Position numbers and translations under genes: made by a program
Shown: piece after piece, positions 33,604 through 45,785 of the stretch
Position numbering within the stretch: position 1 is the first letter of the stretch
Layout: each line of letters starts with the position of its first letter
Assembly (NCBI RefSeq): GCF_009730595.1
Contig: NZ_CP046276.1
Coordinates: forward strand, 1,220,336 to 1,284,335
Length of the DNA stretch: 64,000 nucleotides
Origin: Spiroplasma tabanidicola
GTDB lineage: Bacteria > Bacillota_I > Bacilli_A > Mycoplasmatales > Mycoplasmataceae
Direction of reading: 5' to 3'
The notes under the pieces: model-generated
The model's database searches: none
Told to the model about the DNA's origin: nothing
What the model saw: only the letters and a program-made list of their open reading frames with translations

Positions 33604-35097
33604 TTATAGTTTAATACTAGTTGAAATATTGCTATTTTGTTTTTTAATTTTAAATTCATTGAAATAATATATGCCGCTTCCGATGACTAAAAATATTGCT
33701 CACAATATAGGAATTATTAAACTATTTGCGTCCTTAGTTTTTGAAAATATAACTATACTATCAATTAAACTAAGATAATACATATACAAAATCATAAAAC
33801 TTAATAAACTTAAAGTTATAACTCCAATTAAAAAACCTCCTTTTAATTTTTTAACTTCTATTTTCTTTGTTCTTCTATTATTTAATATTCCTCCAATAAT
33901 AACTGCATATATTATAAATACATATAGAATTGCTGTGTCCGCAGAATAGTACGATGCTAAAAAGTAATCTGGTTCTCTAGATTTTCAAGTAACAAGTAAT
34001 GAAACTGTTACAAAAAATATTAGAGTTCCTATGTTAATTAGTATTGCAGTTATTTGTAATTTCTTATTAGATAAATTAATATTTTTTAAGTTTTTTACAT
34101 AACTGTTTTCTAAAATAGCTGCTTTAATTACTTTTGTATATACATTTGAATATGCATTAACAGAAGTTATTAATGTTAAAACTATAATTATTTTAAATAC
34201 CAAAGCTAATGCAGGATATGCTTTGAACAAGTTTAAAACATTTCCATCATCAGAAGATATAAAAATAGAAACTGTTACAAGTAGATAAAATAACGCACAA
34301 GCAATTATTCCTGACAACATCGCTGGAGCAACTACAGATTTATGTTCTATGTCTTTTTGTAAAGTGACAGAATCAATAAAACCATCAAATGCAAACAATA
34401 CTGGTATTAGTGCTGCAAATATTTGATTTACTTTAAAAGGCTCATGCTCACTATTAAATGAGTTAGACTGGACTTGTCCGCTTGTATATAAAGCAATTCC
34501 TCCAACCAATACCATTATTAAAGGTATAAATTTTATTGTTGAACATATAATTTGTAAAAGCTTTCCACCTTTATCGCTTTTGTAATTTAAATATTGAATA
34601 ACTAGTAAAATAATTATGCTAAGTAATATTTCTAGTATTATTCTTGTTTCTTTTCTTAGATAGTCGTCAATACCTTTATTTGATGTGCTCAACATAAAAG
34701 CATCTACTGCTTGAAACGATGAATTGATTAAAAATAGAGATCCAATAGTTGTTAATAAAGGGATGTAGAAAACAGCAAACACAATTGCTGTAACTGTTCC
34801 TCATTTTCTACCAACAAATTTTTCTGCAAACTTTGATAATGTACTATGTTCTTCATTTTTCATTGCACTTGATGCTTCAATATAAGATAACATCATCATA
34901 CATGCAACTACACCAACAAATATTCATACAGCAATTGCAATGTATGGATTTTTTCCTGCTGCAGCAAGTACTCCATTTTCACTTGAGTTTTTTAAATATA
35001 TCCCAGATCCAACAACTATTCCAAACGTCATTGAAAACAATACCAAAAATTCAAAAACTTTATTTTTGAATTTATTTTTTTTATTTATATTAATCAT
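33604..35097 (-). CDS. APC-family amino-acid permease
   Basis: 497 aa with about 12 membrane segments. The first carries GIVVGSGIYLKN, the substrate-binding loop of APC transporters. FAFDGFIDSVTLQKD in TM6 is typical. Substrate unknown. Starts 3 bases after mnmG ends. Several TGA-Trp. Confidence 0.85.
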
Positions 35098-35100
35098 TTT

Positions 35101-36975
35101 TTATTTAGCCTCATTATATTTTTTCTTTAAATAAAATAAAAGCATTTGAATATCTGCAGGGTTTACTCCTGTTATTCTTGAAGCTTGGCCAATTGAAAGT
35201 GGTCTTACTTTTTCTAACTTTTGTTTTGCTTCTACTGCAATGTTTTCAACTTTAGAATAATCTATATCTAAAGGAATTTGCTTTGCTTCTAATTTATTAA
35301 ATCTTTCTATTGTTTCGTTTTCTTTTTTAATATAACCTTCAAAACGAATATTTATTAAAATATTTTGTAATTGGTTATTAGAAAGTAAATTTAACTCAGC
35401 AATATGTTTTTTTAAAGTATTTAATTTTACTTTAGGTTGCTTTAAAATTTCATAAGCACTTAGTCCTTGAGTTAGTTCTGCTTCTCCATTTTTTAAAAGA
35501 TCTTTTGCTAAATCGGTTTTAGGAGAAAATCTTAATGTTTTTAAAAGTTCAATTGTTTGATCAATTTCCTTTTTATATTTTATAAATTCTTTAAACTGAT
35601 CTTCGTTGATTAATCCAACTTCGTATCCATATTTTTTTAATCTTATTTCTGCATTATCATTTCTAAGTGATAAACGATTCTCAGCACGACTTGTCAATAA
35701 CCGGTATGGTTCAATTACACCTTTGTTAATTAAATCATCAATCATAACACCAATGTATGATTCGTTTCTTTTTAAAATTAATGGTCTTTCATTGTTAATT
35801 TTTTTAACAGCATTAATTCCAGCAATTAATCCTTGACCAGCAGCTTCTTCATAGCCGCTTGTTCCATTTATTTGCCCTGCAGTGTAAAGCCCTTCAATAT
35901 ATTTTAGCTCCAAAGTTAATTTTAATTGTTGAGGATCAATACAATCATATTCAATAGCATAAGCTCATTTATCTACTACTACATTTTCAAATCCAGGTAA
36001 ACTTTTTAACATTTTTTCTTGAACTTCTATAGGCATTGAAGTTGAAAAACCTTGAACATATAATGTGTCAAGGGAAAGTGATTCTGGTTCTAAAAAAATT
36101 TGATGTGTATCTTTTTTATTAAATCTTACAATCTTGTCTTCAAAACTTGGACAATATCTTGGCCCTACTGATTCAATTTGTCCTGAGTACATAGCAGATC
36201 TATGTAGGTTTTTTTCAATTATTTCTTTAGTTTCTAAAGTAGAATGAATTAAATAACATGGTTCTTGTTTTTCAAACTCAATAGGATTAGATGTTGAAAA
36301 AGAAAAAGCTAATTTCATATTTGTTCCTGGTTCTAAATTAGCTTTTGATAAATCTATTGAGTCTTTTTTAACTCTTGGAGGAGTGCCTGTTTTAAATCTA
36401 AAAGTTTTTATGTTTAAATCTTTAAATACTTTCGATAATCCTGTTGTAGTTCTTTCTTCGTTAGGACCACTTTGAAATTTTTCTTCTCCTCTATAAATTA
36501 AACTTGTAAGATAAGTTCCTGTAGTTAAAATTACTGCTTTACAATTTATCAAAGTTTTATCTTCAAGTTTAACTCCAACAACTTTATTATTTTTATCTAA
36601 AATAATATCATTTACAGCACCAATTAAAAGTTGTAAGTTTTTTTGACTTACAACAACATCATGCATATATTTAGAATATTTTATTTTATCTGATTGTGCT
36701 CTTAAAGCTCAAACACCAGGTCCTCTAGATGAGTTTAATAACTTCATTTGTATAGCTGTAGCATCTGCTGCTTTTGCCATTTCTCCACCAAGTGCATCAA
36801 TTTCTCTTACAACTATTCCTTTTGCTGGTCCTCCAATTGAAGGATTGCAAGGCATTGTTGCAATTTTGTCTTCATATAAATTTACTAGAATTGTTTTTTT
36901 ACCAAGTCTTGCACTAGCGAGTGCTGCTTCAACGCCGGCATGACCTGCACCAACAACTACAATATCAGCCTCCAT
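35101..36975 (-). CDS. mnmG: tRNA uridine-34 carboxymethylaminomethyl enzyme, FAD subunit
   Basis: 624 aa. FAD site [12 protein letters not shown] at residue 9 and [11 protein letters not shown]. Partner of MnmE (also in this window) in cmnm5U34 formation. ATG 36975, GGAGG upstream. Confidence 0.97.
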
Positions 36976-36989
36976 AGCAAGACCTCCTT

Positions 36990-38513
36990 TTAATTTTTTA
37001 TTCTTTCAAATAAAACTAATTTATCAATTATTTTTTTATAATTAAAATTATTTTTTTCGATACTATCAAAATTTATTTCTTGATGCTTCAATCCCATTTG
37101 TTCAATCATAGATGAAAAACTTTTTGTTAAAATTGGTTTTAATAAGTATGAAATTATAATTATATTTTTTTGTAAAATTGTTAATACTTCATTTAATTCA
37201 TCTAATTTATTTTCTTTTTCAAGAGCTCATGGTTTTGTGTCTTCAATAAATTTATTACACTCCTGAGATAATTTTAAAACTTCTTTTATAGCACTAGACA
37301 TATCATACTTGTCCATAAACTTTTTGTAATTTACAATAGTTTCTTCTCCAATTTTAACTAAATAATTATTTTTAGCAACTTCTTTTTTAGGAAGAAGTCC
37401 ATCAAAATATTTTATTATCATGTTTGAAACTCTAGACAATAAATTACCAATATTGTTAGCAAGATTTATATTAAATGATTCTATAAATAATTCTTCTGTT
37501 CATTCTCCATCTTTGTCAGTGGGTAAGTTATTTATAATATAAAATCTAACTGCATCACTAGAATATTTTTTTAGCAATTCAATTGGATCTATAACATTTC
37601 CAAGTGACTTAGACATTTTGTTACCACCACTAATTATTCAACCATGACTTAATAATTTATCAGGAGTTTTTAAATTAAGTGAGTTTAAAATAATTGGCCA
37701 ATAGATTGAATGAAATCTTGTAATTTCTTTTCCAACAATTTGTAAAATCTCACTATCTTTTGCTCAAAATTTTTCTAATAGTGAAGTGTTATCACTACCA
37801 TATCCTAAAGCTGTTATGTAATTTGAAAGAGCATCTATTCAAACATAAATAATATGTTTATCATTTTCTAAAACTGGTATACCTCATTTAAAACTTACTC
37901 TTGTTACAGATAAATCTTCTAAACCAGTATTAATGAAACTATTTAACATTTCATTTTTTCTTGATTCAGGTTCTAAGAAATCTGTTTTAAATAAATCTTG
38001 TAAGTACTTTTGAAATTTTGAAACTCTTAACATATAAGTTTCTTCTTGAAAATCAATTGCGGTATTTTTGCAAACATTATGAACAAAATCTTTATCCATT
38101 TGCTCAAAAGTTAAAAACTCCTCACAACTTATACAGTACTTACCTTTATAATCAGATAAAAAAATTAAATCTTTTTCTAACAAAAAAGAAAAGATTTTTT
38201 GAACAGCTTTAATATGATCTTCATCTGTTGTTCTAATAAATCGATCATACTTTATGTCTAATTTTTCTCATAAGTCTTTAAAAGTTAAAACAATTTCATC
38301 CACATATTCTTTTGGTGATTTATTTTGTTCTTTTGCTTTTTGTTCTATCTTTTGTCCGTGTTCATCTGAACCAGTTAAAAAGAAAACATCATAAAAGTTT
38401 TCTTTTTTATATCTTGCCATTACATCTGCTAAAGTAGATGTGTATGTATGTCCAATATGTAACTTTCCGCTTGGATAGTAAATTGGAGTTGATACATAAA
38501 ATGTTTTTTTCAT
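36990..38513 (-). CDS. metG: Methionyl-tRNA synthetase
   Basis: 507 aa; HIGH motif as [16 protein letters not shown], a CISCEEF zinc-knuckle remnant and the Rossmann core. No C-terminal tRNA-binding EMAP domain. TGA-Trp abundant. Starts 4 bases after the hpt-like gene ends. Confidence 0.96.
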
Positions 38514-38517
38514 TTTT

Positions 38518-39036
38518 CTATCCTTCTAAAACTAAATTGTAAATACCTTTTAACCCACGATAACTTTCGTTATGTGTTAAACCATATCCAACTAACAATA
38601 CATCTTCTGTACTAAATAATGATATAACTGGTATTTCTTCGTTTTTAGTTTTGCATTTTTTATCAATTAGTGCTAAGACTTTTACATCTAAAGGCTCTTC
38701 TGATTGGACAATGTCATAAACTTGTTTCAAAGTGTTTCCTCTATAAAATACATCAGTTACAAGTAAAACATGACGGTTTTTTAATGATGTTTCAACTCCT
38801 AGATCAATTACAGATCTAGCATCTGATTGTTTATTTTTAACTATAAATTGAATTGTAACATCAATTGGCAATTCTCTAATTAGGTCCGCAACAAAAACAA
38901 AAGCACTTGAAAGTTCTGCAACTATTGTAAGTTGTTCACCTTCATATGTTTTTGCAAGTTCAACAGCAATTTTTCGAATTGCACCTTTTATTTCTTCTTC
39001 TGTTATTAGCGTAATTAAATTAATTTTTTCTTCCAT
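38518..39036 (-). CDS. Hypoxanthine phosphoribosyltransferase-like protein with altered PRPP loop
   Basis: 172 aa, the length and overall pattern of Hpt ([14 protein letters not shown] near residue 43, KCKTKNEE near 125). The PRPP loop, normally VEDIVDTGLTL, reads [11 protein letters not shown] at 93-103: the first acidic residue and the catalytic Asp are Thr94 and Tyr98. This may be a catalytically weak or repurposed protein. It overlaps the purB 3' end by 17 bases, so a role tied to purine metabolism remains likely. Confidence 0.72.
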   Translation of the reverse strand: MEEKINLITLITEEEIKGAIRKIAVELAKTYEGEQLTIVAELSSAFVFVADLIRELPIDVTIQFIVKNKQSDARSVIDLGVETSLKNRHVLLVTDVFYRGNTLKQVYDIVQSEEPLDVKVLALIDKKCKTKNEEIPVISLFSTEDVLLVGYGLTHNESYRGLKGIYNLVLEG

Positions 39037-40333
39037 TTTCTTTCAACACCCTTTCAAAGATTTTGTCTACATTTCTTAAGAAAAACTGTATATTAAATAG
39101 TTGATCAAACTCATTTTCACTTTTAATAAAATTTAAAATACCTTTATCTTTTAAAGCTTTTTTAAAGTCAGTTCCAGTTTTTTGCGCTTCTAAAGTACAA
39201 GCTTGAATGAAATCATAAACTTCTTCTCTTGAATAATTATACTTCATTAATATGTAAGTTAATACTCTTTGACTAAAAAATAAGTTATTTGCTTCTTTAA
39301 TGTGATTTTCGATATTTTCTTTATTCACAACTAAATTTTTAATTGTGTTTGTCATACGATTTAAAATGTAAACCATAATGTTATAAACATCTGGTAACAT
39401 TAATCTTTCGTTTGAACTATGAGATATATCTCTTTCATGTCATAATAAGTTATTTTCATATCCCATTGTAACAAAACTTCTAATGTATCTTGCTAAACCT
39501 GAAACATTTTCACTACTAATAGGATTTTTTTTATGTGGCATTGAACTTGAACCTTTTTGTCCTTTATCAAAGCCTTCACACACTTCATTAACTTCACTTC
39601 TTTGAAAATGTCTTATTTCAATTCCAATTTTTTCAAGTGTTGAAGCCAAGTTTGATAAAACACTTATTAAAAAAGCATGTCTATCTCTTTGAGTAACTTG
39701 AGTAGAAATATTATCAACATTTAAGTTCATTTTTTTTGCAACAAATTCTTCAACTTCCATTTCGATGTTTGCATAGTTTCCCATAGATCCTGAAATTTTT
39801 GCAACTTCAATTTGCTTACGAGCTAATTTAAATCTTTCTTCTTGTCTTTTTATTTCATCAAATCATAATAAAAATTTTAACCCTAATGAAGTTGGTTCTC
39901 CTCACATACCGTGAGATCTTCCCATAATAATTTGTTTTCTATTTTCATTTGCTTTTTCTAAAACAGCCTCTAAAAGTTTTTCAATTGCTTCTTGAACTAA
40001 ATCATTTGACATTTGAATCATTTTATTTTGTGCAGTATCCACAACATCTGTTGAAGTTAATCCTAAATGAATTCATTTTTTTTCTGCTCCAAGAGTTTCA
40101 GAAACCGCTCTTGTAAATGCAACAACATCATGTTTAGTTTCTTTTTCAATTTCTAACATTCTTTCAACGTCAATTTTTGCATTTTTATAAACTAAATTTG
40201 TTTCTTCTTTTGAAACAATTCCTAGTTCTCTTCACGCATCTACAACAAACTTTTCAACATCTAATCATATTTCTAATCTATTTTTTTCATCTCAAATTTT
40301 TTCTACTTCTTTAATTGAATATCTATTTATCAT
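39020..40333 (-). CDS. purB: Adenylosuccinate lyase
   Basis: 437 aa. Fumarase-superfamily signature [11 protein letters not shown] and the catalytic His region STDVVDTAQ. Makes AMP from adenylosuccinate; with purA it converts IMP to AMP. Start ATG 40333, GGAGAAA. Confidence 0.97.
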
Positions 40334-40354
40334 TTTATTTTCTCCTGTTGTTTA

Positions 40355-41644
40355 TTAAAAAATTTCTTCTAACAATACAGTTTGTTTTCTATCTGGTCCA
40401 ACAGAGAAACCTGCAACATTAATTTCACAAAACTTTTCAATTAATTTTAAATAGTTTTTTGCAGCATCTGGTAATTCAGAAAATGATTTAACATTTGTTA
40501 TATCTTCTTTTCAACCTGGTGTTGAGAGATATACTGCTTCACATTTTTCAAACTCTTCTGCAGTTGGTGGTGGAGAAGAAATACTTTTGTCTTCCATTTT
40601 ATATGAAGTACATAATTTAATTTCATCTAGTCCTGATAAAACATCAAGTAATGTAATAAAAATTTTATCTATAGCTGAACTTCTAATTGCATATCTTAAC
40701 GCAACTAAATCAATTCATCCAACTCTTCTTGGTCTTTTTGTATTAGATCCATATTCATTTCCTCTTTGTCTAATACCATCACCAATTTCATCTAAAAGTT
40801 CTGCTGGAAACCCTCCCGCTCCAACTCTAGTTGAATATGCTTTAACAACTCCAAGAACTGAATCAATATATTTAAAACTTATTCCTGACCCTAATGCAAC
40901 ATTTGACGCAGAACAATTTGAACTTGTAACAAAAGGATAAGTTCCATGATCAATATCTAACATTGCACCTTGTGCACCTTCGAATAAAACTTTTTTACCT
41001 TCTTTAATTGCAGATTCTAAATATTCTCCGCAATCAATAACTTGTTCTTTTATTTTTTTATAATTTTCAATTAATGAGTTATATGTATGATCAAAATCAA
41101 CTATTTCAACATCAAACATTTTTTTTAAAAAAACTTTTTGATACTCTCAAACTTTTTTAAACTTTTCTTTAAAATTAGGCAGCCCTACATCCCCAACTCT
41201 AATTCCTGAACGAGAAACTTTATCTTGATAAGCTGGACCTATTCCTCTTTTTGTTGTACCAATTTTGTTTTTACCTCTTGCTAATTCTTGAGCTTCGTCA
41301 ATTTGAATATGATAAGGTAAAACTAATTGTGCTCTGTTTGAAATTAATAATGTTCCATGATTTATAAAAGTTTTTTTTATCATATCAAATTCTTCGTTCA
41401 ATTGTTCTAAATTGACTACGCAACCATTTCCAATAATGTTAACTACATTTCTATTAAAAATCCCTGAAGGAATAATTCTAACTTTATGTTTTTCTCCATT
41501 AAAATTAATTTGGTGTCCAGCATTGTCTCCGCCTGAGTATCTAACTACAAGATTTGTAATTTGAGAAAAGTAATCTGTAATTTTTCCTTTTCCCTCGTCT
41601 CCTCATTGTGAACCAACTACCACTAATGTGTTATATTTTTTCAT
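40355..41644 (-). CDS. purA: Adenylosuccinate synthetase
   Basis: 429 aa. GSQWGDEGKGK at residue 11, [16 protein letters not shown] and [16 protein letters not shown]-dependent IMP to adenylosuccinate. Precedes purB in the same transcript. Confidence 0.97.
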
Positions 41645-41654
41645 GTCTCTCCTT

Positions 41655-42221
41655 TTATTTATTATAAGCACTCACTATTTTTTTGAATTCTGTTTTGGCT
41701 GCAAAGTCTTTAACAAAATTTTTTATATTATTAACACTACTTTTTATTATTTGAATTTCTTCTTGAGATAATTTACTTAAAACCCAATCTACAATTTTAA
41801 AATTTTCTGCTGGAGGATCAATACCAATTTTTATACGATTAAACTTTTCACATCCTAAATGTTTAATTATATTTTTTATTCCGTTATGTCCACCAGAACT
41901 TCCTTGTTCTCTAAATCTAATTCTTCCAAGTTCTAAATCTTTGTCATCATATATGATTATTATATCTTCAGTTTTTATTTTATAAAAATGCATAATCATA
42001 ATTAAAGCTTCGCCAGAAAGATTCATATAAGTTTGAGGTTTAGCAAAAATTACTTTTTCATTATTTATACTTGAAAAATATAAAATTGACTTAAAATCTT
42101 CTTTTGTGTTTTGATATTGATAATAATCTAGTAAAAAATCAATAGCTATAAATCCTGTGTTGTGTCTTGTTAATTCGTATTGTTTTCCTGGATTTCCAAG
42201 ACCAACTATTAACTTGGCCAT
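41655..42221 (-). CDS. pth: Peptidyl-tRNA hydrolase
   Basis: 188 aa; GLGNPGKQYELTRHNTGF with catalytic His20, KPQTYMNLSG, DDKDLELG and SGGHNG. Recycles peptidyl-tRNA. Starts 2 bases after prs ends. Confidence 0.97.
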   Translation of the reverse strand: MAKLIVGLGNPGKQYELTRHNTGFIAIDFLLDYYQYQNTKEDFKSILYFSSINNEKVIFAKPQTYMNLSGEALIMIMHFYKIKTEDIIIIYDDKDLELGRIRFREQGSSGGHNGIKNIIKHLGCEKFNRIKIGIDPPAENFKIVDWVLSKLSQEEIQIIKSSVNNIKNFVKDFAAKTEFKKIVSAYNK

Positions 42222-42223
42222 TT

Positions 42224-43258
42224 TTATATTATCTCCTTAATGTATTTTTCCACTTTCTCAACAATTGAATCTTGGTATTCTTGATATACATCTGTTAAAG
42301 GATGTTTTTCGTATGATGATTTAATCATGTTTGCTAACAATCCTGCCACTGATATAATTTTTAACCCTTCAAATAATTTTTCTTTTGGTTGCTCAATAGT
42401 ATCAGTTATTATAACTTCTTTAACTACTCTTTCTTGAACTGCGCTTTTCATTCTTTCAACAGCTGGTCCACTAAATACTCCATGACAAGCTATTAAATAA
42501 ATGTCTTTTGCACCTTCTTCTTTTAAAGCTTTTGCTCCGTTTATTATTGTTCCTGCTGTATCAATCATATCATCAATTACAAAACAAACTTTATCTTTAA
42601 CTTCCCCCAAAATAAATTCTACTTCTGATTTATTTGGTTCTGGTCTTCTTTTTGCAATAACAGCAATTCCTTTTGCAATGTTCCCGGTATACTTACCAAC
42701 ATTGTGAACTCTAGTAAGTCCTCCATGATCTGGTGAAACTAAAATACATTCTTCTGGATTTAATTTTTTTTCTATTATTTTAGATATGATATCTTCTGCG
42801 ACTGTTTGTGCAGTTGAAAAATTATCTGTTGGGATATTAAAAAATCCCATTGATTGAGTTGAATGAATGTCTACCATAATTACACGATTTGCACCTGCAG
42901 TTTCTAATAAGTTGGCTACTAGTCTTGCCGAAATTGGTTGTCTTCCTCTTGCTTTTCGATCTTGTCTTGCATATCCAAAGTATGGAATCACAACATTTAT
43001 TTTTGCTGCACTTGCACGTTTAAATGCATCAATTGCAATTAATAACTCCATTAAATTTTCATTAACTGGGTTATTGGTAGATTGTATTATATAAATTTCT
43101 TGCCCTCTAACAGAGTCTAGAGATTGTACTATTAATTCTCCATCCTCAAATTTTGAAGTCATTGCAACTGATTCTTTTACTCCTAAAGCATCACAAACTT
43201 TTTTTGCTAATTCTTTACTTGCTGATAATCCAAATATTTTAATGTTACTTTTGTCCAT
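42224..43258 (-). CDS. prs: Ribose-phosphate pyrophosphokinase
   Basis: 344 aa. Makes PRPP for purine, pyrimidine and salvage enzymes. ATP loop FGYARQDRK and PRPP-binding VIDDMIDTAGTI. Heads the purine-translation run to the left; the start has GGGGGA upstream. Confidence 0.97.
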   Translation of the reverse strand: MDKSNIKIFGLSASKELAKKVCDALGVKESVAMTSKFEDGELIVQSLDSVRGQEIYIIQSTNNPVNENLMELLIAIDAFKRASAAKINVVIPYFGYARQDRKARGRQPISARLVANLLETAGANRVIMVDIHSTQSMGFFNIPTDNFSTAQTVAEDIISKIIEKKLNPEECILVSPDHGGLTRVHNVGKYTGNIAKGIAVIAKRRPEPNKSEVEFILGEVKDKVCFVIDDMIDTAGTIINGAKALKEEGAKDIYLIACHGVFSGPAVERMKSAVQERVVKEVIITDTIEQPKEKLFEGLKIISVAGLLANMIKSSYEKHPLTDVYQEYQDSIVEKVEKYIKEII

Positions 43259-43330
43259 AAAACTTATCTCCCCCTTAATAATAACAAATTTAAATAAGCA
43301 TAAAAAAATTAATATTAAATAATAAAAAGT

Positions 43331-43542
43331 TTGTTATATTGGGAGAAATACATTATAATTTTTTTTGTATGCGGAAAAAACGTTGAATTTGAGAGTATAT
43401 TGTTGAATAATTATCCATTTGATAAAAAACTTTTGGCCTTCTACGCAATGTTTTTTTAGCTAAAAAGTATCAAAATAATAGTAATTTGATAAATTTTTTT
43501 ATTAAAATGCCCTTGAATAAGGGTTTTTAGGGGGTTAAATAT
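43331..43542 (+). promoter_or_regulatory. Leader of the ABC-F gene: promoter, possible 13-codon leader and terminator hairpin
   Basis: TTGTTA (43331-43336), 17-bp spacer, TATAAT (43354-43359). An ATG at 43369 opens MRKKRWIWEYIVE before TAA at 43410, nearly leaderless. CCCTT-gaat-AAGGG-TTTTT at 43510-43528 is an intrinsic-terminator shape just before the AGGGGG ribosome site of the ABC-F gene. The arrangement resembles attenuation leaders of ribosome-protection ABC-F genes; regulation is inferred. Confidence 0.5.
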
Positions 43543-45075
43543 ATGGGATTAGTTAGTATAAATAATATTACGCACAAAAATGGTGATAAAAAACTATATG
43601 AAGACACAGCAATTAAATTAAATAAAGGAGAGCATATAGCACTAATTGGTCCAAATGGTGCTGGAAAAACTACATTATTAAATATTATTGCAAAGAAGAT
43701 AGTACCAGACAAAGGTGAAGTAAAAATTCATGAAAAAACAAAAATAGGTTATTTAGATCAGCATCAAGATGTTGACCTAAATTTAACAGTTGATCAATAC
43801 TTAAAGTTTGCTTTTAAAGACTTATATGAATTAGAATCTAGAATTCATAAAATTTATGAAGATATGGCAATAGAATATAATGAAAACGAGTTAGTTAAAG
43901 CGTTAAAATATCAAGACATACTAAATCACAATGACTTTGATATGATTGATAAAAAAATCGGTAACTTAATTGATGGTTTAGGAATCGGTTTAGATAAATT
44001 GAATATGAAAATGGGAGAACTATCTGGAGGACAAAAAGGAAAAGTTATGCTTGCTAAACTTTTGTTAAGCGGAAATGATTTTTTATTACTAGATGAACCT
44101 ACAAACTTTTTAGATATTCAACAAGTTGAATGATTAGCTAAATTTTTACAAGCATATGAAAAAGCCTTTATTATGGTTTCTCATGATAATGATTTTATAA
44201 ATAAGACTTGCAATATAATTTATGCATTAGATAATTTTAGATTAACAAGATTTGTTGGTAATTATGATAAATATTTACAAGACTCACAAATGCTAAAAGA
44301 TCAATATGATAAAGCAGTTGTTTCACAACAAAAAGAAATTAAAAAACTAGAAACATATATTGCTAAAAATATTGCTAGAGCTAGTACTTCTAGGTCTGCA
44401 CAATCAAGAGTTAAAACTTTAAATAAAATTGATGTTTTACAAGAAAGACGTGAATTAGTAAAACCTAAATTTAGTTTTATGTATAAAAGACCTTCTACAG
44501 CTGTTGTTTTACAAGCAAAAAACTTAGTTATTGGATATGATCATCCACTATTACACGCATTAAACTTTGAGTTAAGAGAAGGTGAAAAATGTATTATTAG
44601 TGGAAAAAATGGAATTGGTAAAACAACTTTTTTAAAAACAGTTTCAACAGAAATCAATGCATATGAAGGAAGTGTTGAATTAGGTAACGGGGTTCAGTAT
44701 GCCTACTTTAAACAAATTGAAGATGTACACGGAATAACACCTGTTCAATATTTACTAAATAAGTTTCCTGATATTAGTGATTCAGAAGCAAGGGCTAAGA
44801 TTGGACAATTTGGTTTAAAAAGCTCTCTAATGATGCAACCAATGGAAAAATTGTCAGGGGGAGAACAAACAAGAATAAGATTAGCGGCGTTGAGTATGAT
44901 TCCTTGTAGCTTGCTTGTTTTAGATGAACCTACAAACCATATTGATGTTCTTGCCAAAGAAGCTTTGTTAGAAGCTATTCAGGCTTTTAAGGGAACAGTA
45001 TTATTAACAACTCATGACATAAACTTCTCAACTTTATGAGCAAATAAAGTTTTGGATTTTGAAACATTAGTTTAA
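43543..45075 (+). CDS. ABC-F family ATPase
   Basis: 510 aa with two ABC domains and no membrane segments: GPNGAGKT...LSGGQKGK...LDEPTNFLD, then a charged linker (residues ~250-310), GKNGIGKT...LSGGEQTR...LDEPTNHID. ABC-F proteins act on the ribosome E site. It could be a housekeeping translational factor or antibiotic protection. Two TGA-Trp are read. Confidence 0.92.
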
Positions 45076-45105
45076 AAAAGTTTCTGTTACTAGAAACTTT
45101 TTTTT
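45074..45105. terminator. Bidirectional terminator between ABC-F gene and ispE
   Basis: AAAAGTTTCT-gttac-AGAAACTTTT with A/T runs; overlaps the last codons and stop of ispE. Confidence 0.85.
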
Positions 45106-45785
45106 ATATTTTCAATTTTATATTTATAAATAAAAGTTGAGCCACTTCCAGACATTTGTCCGATTTTTAAGTAATTATTTAAAATAGGATATAATTTACA
45201 AGCTGCTTTTGTTAAATTATTTTGTTTTTCTGTATGTTCATAGTCTAGTTTGTCAAAAGCCTCATAAACTTTTTTTGTATCACAATTTATATTTGTAAAT
45301 ATTAAATCTTTTTTTCTTATAGTAATTTTCTTTTTATATTTACTAACTAGTTCTCCATAACCTGATACTAAAGCAGTTTTATACTTTGAATAAAAAAAAT
45401 AAGAGTCATAACCGATTTTTTTACAAATTTGTTCAGCACTAACTTTATCACATTTAAAGAACTTTGCTAAACTTATAGCATCACTAGTTCCACCACCAAG
45501 ACCTGCTCCTATTGGTATATTTTTTTTTAAAGTAATTTTATAAAAATCTTTTATAACTAAATTTTTTCTTAAAATTTTAAGAACCTGGTATATAAAATTT
45601 GTTTTTTCAAGCTCTTTGATATTACAAACAACAATATCTTCATTTGTATTTTTTTCAATAATTATTTCATCATATAAATCTTTTACATATGTAATTAAAG
45701 AATTAATTTTATGATAACCATTAGAGTCCTTCGGGAATACTTCTAAATAAAGATTAACTTTTGCAAAAGCTTTAATTTTTTTCAT
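45090..45785 (-). CDS. ispE: 4-diphosphocytidyl-2-C-methyl-D-erythritol kinase
   Basis: 231 aa, GHMP-kinase fold: AKVNLYLEV near the N-terminus and PIGAGLGGGTSDAIS; the C-terminal GSGSTFIYK is kept. Shorter than the usual ~280 aa. Start ATG 45785 overlaps rsmA's end by 14 bases; an in-frame upstream extension inside rsmA is less likely. MEP-pathway partner of ispF. Confidence 0.88.
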   Translation of the reverse strand: MKKIKAFAKVNLYLEVFPKDSNGYHKINSLITYVKDLYDEIIIEKNTNEDIVVCNIKELEKTNFIYQVLKILRKNLVIKDFYKITLKKNIPIGAGLGGGTSDAISLAKFFKCDKVSAEQICKKIGYDSYFFYSKYKTALVSGYGELVSKYKKKITIRKKDLIFTNINCDTKKVYEAFDKLDYEHTEKQNNLTKAACKLYPILNNYLKIGQMSGSGSTFIYKYKIENIKKSF

